64,000 nt of DNA, taken from contig CAWBUS010000008.1 in the NCBI GenBank assembly GCA_963792025.1, positions 723,724 to 787,723 of the forward strand. Direction: 5' to 3'. Positions 60,298 through 64,000 of the stretch are shown piece by piece. The translations under genes and the position numbers were made by a program. The notes under the pieces were generated by a model, which did not search any database, had not been told where the DNA came from, and saw only the letters and a list, made by a program, of their open reading frames with translations. This DNA comes from Ginsengibacter sp963792025. GTDB taxonomy: Bacteria; Bacteroidota; Bacteroidia; Chitinophagales; Chitinophagaceae. Every line of letters begins with the position of its first letter. Within the stretch, counting starts at the first letter, position 1.

Positions 60298-60966
60298 TTA
60301 AGATTCCTTTTCTATTCTTCCATCCAGCAAGTGAATAATCCGTGAACCATACGCTGCATTTTTTTCGGAGTGCGTTACCTGTATTATGGTTACCCCTTCC
60401 TTATTTAATTCAGTAAAAATATCCATGATCTCCTCCCCTTGTTTTGAATTGAGATTACCCGTAGGCTCATCGGCTAAAATTAATTTTGGCCTTACAATTA
60501 AAGCTCTTGCAATACCAACCAATTGTTGTTGCCCGCCCGAAAGGTTATTCGGAAACAAATCTTTTTTACCCACAATCTGGAAACGATCGAGCATATCGGC
60601 AACCATTCCTTTTCTTTCCCCGGCTTTTATGTTCTGGTAAATGAGCGGTGTTTCTATATTTTCATAAACAGTAAGTTCATCAATTAAATGGTACGCCTGG
60701 AATACGAAACCAATATGGCTTTTATAAATCTCCGAACGTTGTTTTTCTTTAAGCTTGAAAACATCCTGGTCCATGAAAACATACTCTCCTTCGTTTGCCT
60801 CATCCAGCATACCCATTACATTAAGTAAGGTAGATTTACCGGAGCCTGATGGCCCCATAATTGAAAGAAATTCACCCTGCTTAATATTGAGGTTGATGTC
60901 TTTTAAAATAAAGGTGCGGTTACTTCCCGTGTTGAACCATTTGTAAATATTCTTTAGTTGAATCAT
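60298..60966 (-). CDS. MacB/LolD-type ABC transporter ATP-binding protein
   Basis: 222 residues, a single nucleotide-binding domain: Walker A G-P-S-G-S-G-K-S-T, Q-loop F-V-F-Q-A-Y, signature L-S-G-G-Q-Q-Q-L-V-G-I-A-R-A-L, Walker B L-I-L-A-D-E-P-T-G-N-L and the switch His in V-T-H-S-E. The F-Q-A-Y-H-L-I-D-E-L-T-V-Y-E-N and D-E-P-T-G-N-L segments place it in the MacB/LolD/FtsE branch, which works with FtsX-like permeases. Its permease is not encoded next to it; a TolC gene follows instead. The spacer upstream (60967-61274) may hold the remains of the lost genes. Confidence 0.9.
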   Translation of the reverse strand: MIQLKNIYKWFNTGSNRTFILKDINLNIKQGEFLSIMGPSGSGKSTLLNVMGMLDEANEGEYVFMDQDVFKLKEKQRSEIYKSHIGFVFQAYHLIDELTVYENIETPLIYQNIKAGERKGMVADMLDRFQIVGKKDLFPNNLSGGQQQLVGIARALIVRPKLILADEPTGNLNSKQGEEIMDIFTELNKEGVTIIQVTHSEKNAAYGSRIIHLLDGRIEKES

Positions 60967-61274
60967 CGTGTATTTTTTTGTTTAGAGTCTAAAGTTCAGA
61001 ATTTAAAATTATAGTTACCCTGAATTTTCAACCTTCATACCAATGATGTATACCATTGATACAGAACGAGTGAGGGCAAATACTAATCCGTCATGTGTCC
61101 GATTATGAACACTTCATTTAAAAAGCGGACAGTTTGGTAATGGATTTCTCAGCTATCTCCTGTGCCAGGACATGGCACATGGGTAAACTGCGGATCAATA
61201 TACCGCTGTCAAAAACGTTACATCGGAAATGCAGGGCTTATAACTTGCAGTCATCAACGAATTAGCGGAAGAAG
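60967..61274. other. Spacer with possible gene remnants
   Basis: It contains the promoter side of the ABC ATPase gene. The minus-strand sequence around 61110-61180 includes a short coding-like piece (Q-E-I-A-E-K-S-I-T-K-L) and a 6-bp hairpin (TGTGCC/GGCACA at 61161-61178). Nothing in it is intact. Confidence 0.25.
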
Positions 61275-62954
61275 TTAAGAATTAATAGTACCGGGAAAGA
61301 TCTGTTGCTGCCACACTTTTTTATCTCCTGGTACTTCAATGAGGTTGTATTCTACTACTGGTTTAAATTCGTATTGAAGCCCTTTTTTTAATCCATCTAT
61401 CGTTACGTGGAAATCTCCGTTTGAATCAATGGGAACTTTGGCCGAATGGATCCAGGGTCCTGCGTACAGATCTTCGGTTTGGCCATTATAGATACGATAC
61501 CAGAATGAAGCTTTCATGTTTTTATCACTAAGGTAGTTATATATTTTACCATGTAAAATTGCCTTAGTATTTGATGCAGGTTTTGCATTTAAAGTATTTA
61601 CCTGCACCGCATGGATGGCAGCAGTTACGTTTTCAATTTTAATAACAATTGGGTTTGGCCAATGATGATCATCATAAATGCGCTGAGTTTTTACAACCGA
61701 TAATACCAGGCCAGTATCTGTTTGAATAAACCTGCAACTAACATCTTTACCTGGCCGGTACTCCTGTATCAAACTATTTTGGCCTAACACGCTCACTTTT
61801 GTTTCTGCACGTGCATTCACTGAATGTAAGGTAATTGATCTTCGATCGCCTTCTTTCCAGGATGCAGCATTTGTAACAATAGCGTACAAGGTTTTATCAT
61901 CAAGGCTTCTTGTATACCAGATATTATTTTCATTGGTGATTACCCATGGACGCACGCTATCAACGGCTTCCCGGTTAACAAAATACCAGGCTGCCATTTC
62001 ACGCAACCTGCTTTCCTGTTCGTCGGCTATTTCACCATTTGCTTTCGGGCCTATATTTAATAATAACGATCCTCCCTTACTCCTTGCTTCAATTAGTAAT
62101 TCAATAAGATTGGTTCCGGATTTATACCTGTCGTTAGTAGGCTGATATTGCCAGGCGGTGCCCATGGTAATGCAGGAGAGCCACGGTTCATTCATGGTTA
62201 CTCCGGGTAACATTTGTTCAGGAGTTTTTAAGGCGCCTCTTGTTATTAAAATATCTGGCTGAAGTTTCCAACAGGTTTCTTTTACAATCTCTTTCGGCTC
62301 TCCATCAATGAACATCAAATCGATCTTACCATAATTCGTCATCAATTCTTCACATTGTTTCCTGGTAAAATCGTCGTATTCTTTTTTTACTGCTGCATTC
62401 ATTACAACATTATCACGGCTTATCGCCAGATGATGCCTATACAAAAAACTGAAATCTTCCGGCGAAAAATAAAATCCAACCTGGAGGCCAGCCCGGCGTG
62501 TTGCGTCTACCATTTCGCGTAGCAGATCCTTGTGATAGGGCGTATTCATAACATTGAAATCAGTCGTCTTCGTATCCCACATGCAAAACCCCGAGTGATG
62601 TTTGGTAGTAAACATGATATACTTCATACCGGCCAACTTTGCCAGTGTAGCAATTTCGTCCGGGTCAAATTTTTTGGGATTAAATACGGTCGGTAATTCT
62701 GAAAAGTATCGTTGCACGTAATCATCAGATGCGCCAACCAATGAGTGACTGATCACAATACCCAGCGATACGTCTACACCAAAATGAATAAATAAACCAT
62801 CATTGGTATTTTGAAGCCATTCTTCCCGTTCGGGTTTATTGAGATTGTAGTGACTGGAGTCATTGTCACGCACTACATCATTTTGCGCAAAACAATTGTA
62901 TGATAAACAAAGGGAAGCATACACGAAGATATTAATCCACAGTTTCATAGTCAT
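61275..62954 (-). CDS. GH29 alpha-L-fucosidase
   Basis: 559 residues with a signal peptide ending near C-F-A-Q. GH29 landmarks: W-L-Q-N-T-N-D-G-L-F-I-H-F-G, F-D-P-D-E-I-A-T-L-A-K-L-A-G-M-K-Y-I-M-F-T-T-K-H-H-S-G-F-C-M-W, V-G-F-Y-F-S-P-E-D, the nucleophile region I-D-L-M-F-I-D-G-E, and L-L-L-N-I-G-P-K-A-N-G-E-I. A beta domain (about 370-559) follows. The enzyme removes terminal L-fucose from glycans, in the periplasm or outside. Only 14 bp of leader separate its start codon from the IS end at 62969, so the native promoter has been displaced and expression may now depend on the IS. Confidence 0.92.
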   Translation of the reverse strand: MTMKLWINIFVYASLCLSYNCFAQNDVVRDNDSSHYNLNKPEREEWLQNTNDGLFIHFGVDVSLGIVISHSLVGASDDYVQRYFSELPTVFNPKKFDPDEIATLAKLAGMKYIMFTTKHHSGFCMWDTKTTDFNVMNTPYHKDLLREMVDATRRAGLQVGFYFSPEDFSFLYRHHLAISRDNVVMNAAVKKEYDDFTRKQCEELMTNYGKIDLMFIDGEPKEIVKETCWKLQPDILITRGALKTPEQMLPGVTMNEPWLSCITMGTAWQYQPTNDRYKSGTNLIELLIEARSKGGSLLLNIGPKANGEIADEQESRLREMAAWYFVNREAVDSVRPWVITNENNIWYTRSLDDKTLYAIVTNAASWKEGDRRSITLHSVNARAETKVSVLGQNSLIQEYRPGKDVSCRFIQTDTGLVLSVVKTQRIYDDHHWPNPIVIKIENVTAAIHAVQVNTLNAKPASNTKAILHGKIYNYLSDKNMKASFWYRIYNGQTEDLYAGPWIHSAKVPIDSNGDFHVTIDGLKKGLQYEFKPVVEYNLIEVPGDKKVWQQQIFPGTINS

Positions 62955-62968
62955 TTCTTGCTAATGTA

Positions 62969-63975
62969 ACGTGAGTTCGGTTTAAGCGGCGAGTGAAAGT
63001 TGGTTAGTTTTTTCCATTTGGATATTAAGGGAAGGTTTTTTGGGGAAGAAAGAATAAGCAGCCAGTACGCTCATTATATTGAACAGAAACCCATTGATGG
63101 AACGATGCCTGGTATGTTGTAGCTGACAGATGTTTTTGAGTTCATCATTCACCGATTCTATAATAGCTCTTTTCCTAAGAAGAATTTTATCTGTAGCAGA
63201 AAGGCTTTGATGTTTCATGTTCTTTTTAACCTTAGTGATTAATTGCACTCCATCTGCAAAAAGCAGGTCTGACAAGGCTTTGGAGATATACCCCTTATCG
63301 CCAAAGAGCTTTCCGAAAATGTCTTCAGTAAGGCTTTGCATCACCTTGAGGTTCCTGTCATCCACGTTGCCTTTGGTTAGATAGAAGGATAAAATCTCGC
63401 CGCTGTCATTGATGATAAGATGCAATTTAAAACCATAGAACCAGCCAATAGAACAGAAGCCTCTTTCCGCAACTTCCCTAAATACTTTATGTTGATGAAT
63501 GCGCCTGTTGTGGCATACTTTGATATGAGTGGAGTCGATAAAATTGATACCTCTTGATTTGCCAAGGCAATTTATTTTGAGGAATAACATCATCGGAACA
63601 GCTACTCTTTGCTGCAGTTCTATAAACCGATTGTAAGAAACAAGAGTAGGGAAACAGTCATTCAAATGTTCCTTCACGTAATGGTTGTAATAGTGCTTGA
63701 AGTTAGTGAATGAGCCATAATGAAAGAAGATAAGGATAGTTATGATTTCAGAATCAGTGAGTGAAGCTTTCCTGTTACGATGCTTACCCTGGCTGCTTTC
63801 TAAGCGAAAATGCTGAATGTTTTCAGCAAAAGAAATGCAAAAATCATCGGCAGGTACAAAGATTTCTATAATTTTATCCTTCAACATAAAAGGTGGTTTG
63901 TAAGTGATGAAATGGTGGTTCATTTCTTAGACTTATTTATCACCTTTTTTGCTGCTCCTTATCCCGAACTCACGT
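62969..63975 (-). mobile_element. Complete IS982-family insertion sequence with target duplication
   Basis: 1007 bp. The ends are inverted: ACGTGAGTTCGG (62969-62980) and CCGAACTCACGT (63964-63975), with further matches inward (TAAG, GC). The element is flanked by a perfect 7-bp direct repeat TAATGTA (62962-62968 and 63976-63982), the target duplication. It contains one intact transposase gene. Perfect duplication and intact reading frame indicate a recent insertion. Confidence 0.92.
62982..63923 (-). CDS. IS982-family transposase
   Basis: 313 residues. DDE residues are in F-I-D-S-T-H-I (first Asp), F-G-D-K-G-Y-I-S (second Asp) and A-I-I-E-S-V-N-D-E (Glu). IS982 features include T-D-S-E-I-I-T-I-L-I-F-F-H, F-K-H-Y-Y, L-V-S-Y-N-R-F, V-C-H-N-R-R-I-H-Q-H-K-V-F, G-W-F-Y-G-F-K-L-H-L-I-I-N-D and G-N-V-D-D-R. 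The frame is intact and complete. It is read toward the fucosidase gene; its stop lies 28 bp from the fucosidase start, so read-through transcription is likely. Confidence 0.93.
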   Translation of the reverse strand: MNHHFITYKPPFMLKDKIIEIFVPADDFCISFAENIQHFRLESSQGKHRNRKASLTDSEIITILIFFHYGSFTNFKHYYNHYVKEHLNDCFPTLVSYNRFIELQQRVAVPMMLFLKINCLGKSRGINFIDSTHIKVCHNRRIHQHKVFREVAERGFCSIGWFYGFKLHLIINDSGEILSFYLTKGNVDDRNLKVMQSLTEDIFGKLFGDKGYISKALSDLLFADGVQLITKVKKNMKHQSLSATDKILLRKRAIIESVNDELKNICQLQHTRHRSINGFLFNIMSVLAAYSFFPKKPSLNIQMEKTNQLSLAA

Positions 63976-64000
63976 TAATGTAATAAAAAAGAGGGCAGAA

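Overview
The window looks like chromosomal DNA of a Bacteroidota bacterium, most likely of the Chitinophagaceae type. The evidence is a type IX secretion sorting tail (RCC1 protein near 57 kb), DUF6266 and DUF5777 families, many lipoproteins, -7 promoter elements close to TAnnTTTG, few Shine-Dalgarno sequences, AT-rich spacers, and sugar genes of the GH127/GH29 kind. The organism is inferred from gene content only.

Layout. 0-2.5 kb: two ~290 bp direct repeats, a DUF6266 gene, a gene remnant and a small membrane protein. 2.6-12.6 kb: a redox region with two parallel modules (YceI-like or ethylbenzene-dehydrogenase-like lipoprotein + heme lipoprotein + DUF5777 beta-barrel). The second module continues into cytochrome c, a four-cluster FeS protein, an NrfD-like quinone subunit and a membrane-anchored accessory protein. 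Both modules are preceded by Crp/Fnr-type palindromes, and no catalytic subunit is present. 12.6-17.5 kb: YdcF-like protein, sugar MFS transporter, an unknown conserved gene and long spacers with terminators and palindromes. 17.5-25.7 kb: a minus-strand cluster of PAS sensor kinases and Rcp1-type response regulators that is full of single-base frameshifts. 26.7-31.4 kb: small accessory genes (ArsR, hydrolase, YciI, DUF3052, HEPN, NTF2-like) and a third copy of the repeat. 31.6-35.5 kb: a sugar operon (GH127, ribokinase, sugar transporter).

35.8-44.9 kb: a tight six-gene operon for phospho-signalling and cell wall synthesis: FhaA-like protein, 31-residue membrane peptide, PP2C phosphatase, a RodA/FtsW-penicillin-binding-protein fusion, an FHA protein and a transmembrane Ser/Thr kinase. 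Its content parallels the actinobacterial fha-pstP-rodA-pbpA-pkn cluster. It is followed by a cobalamin-riboswitch-like relic, a GT-C type membrane protein, tRNA-Gln, a ParM-like actin plus bactofilin pair, MsrA and a DUF4153 protein. 51.6-57 kb: surE, an internally duplicated barrel protein, lpxB and a NudK-like hydrolase. 57-61 kb: RCC1/T9SS protein, TolC and an ABC ATPase. 61.3-64 kb: alpha-L-fucosidase with a complete IS982-family element inserted just upstream of its start.

The strongest candidates for little-described systems are the redox region (possibly a quinone-to-outer-surface electron conduit) and the wall-signalling operon with its nearby cytoskeletal pair. All clear frameshifts lie between 2.7 and 28.3 kb and none is obvious to the right, so either local decay or uneven sequence quality should be considered when using the left half.
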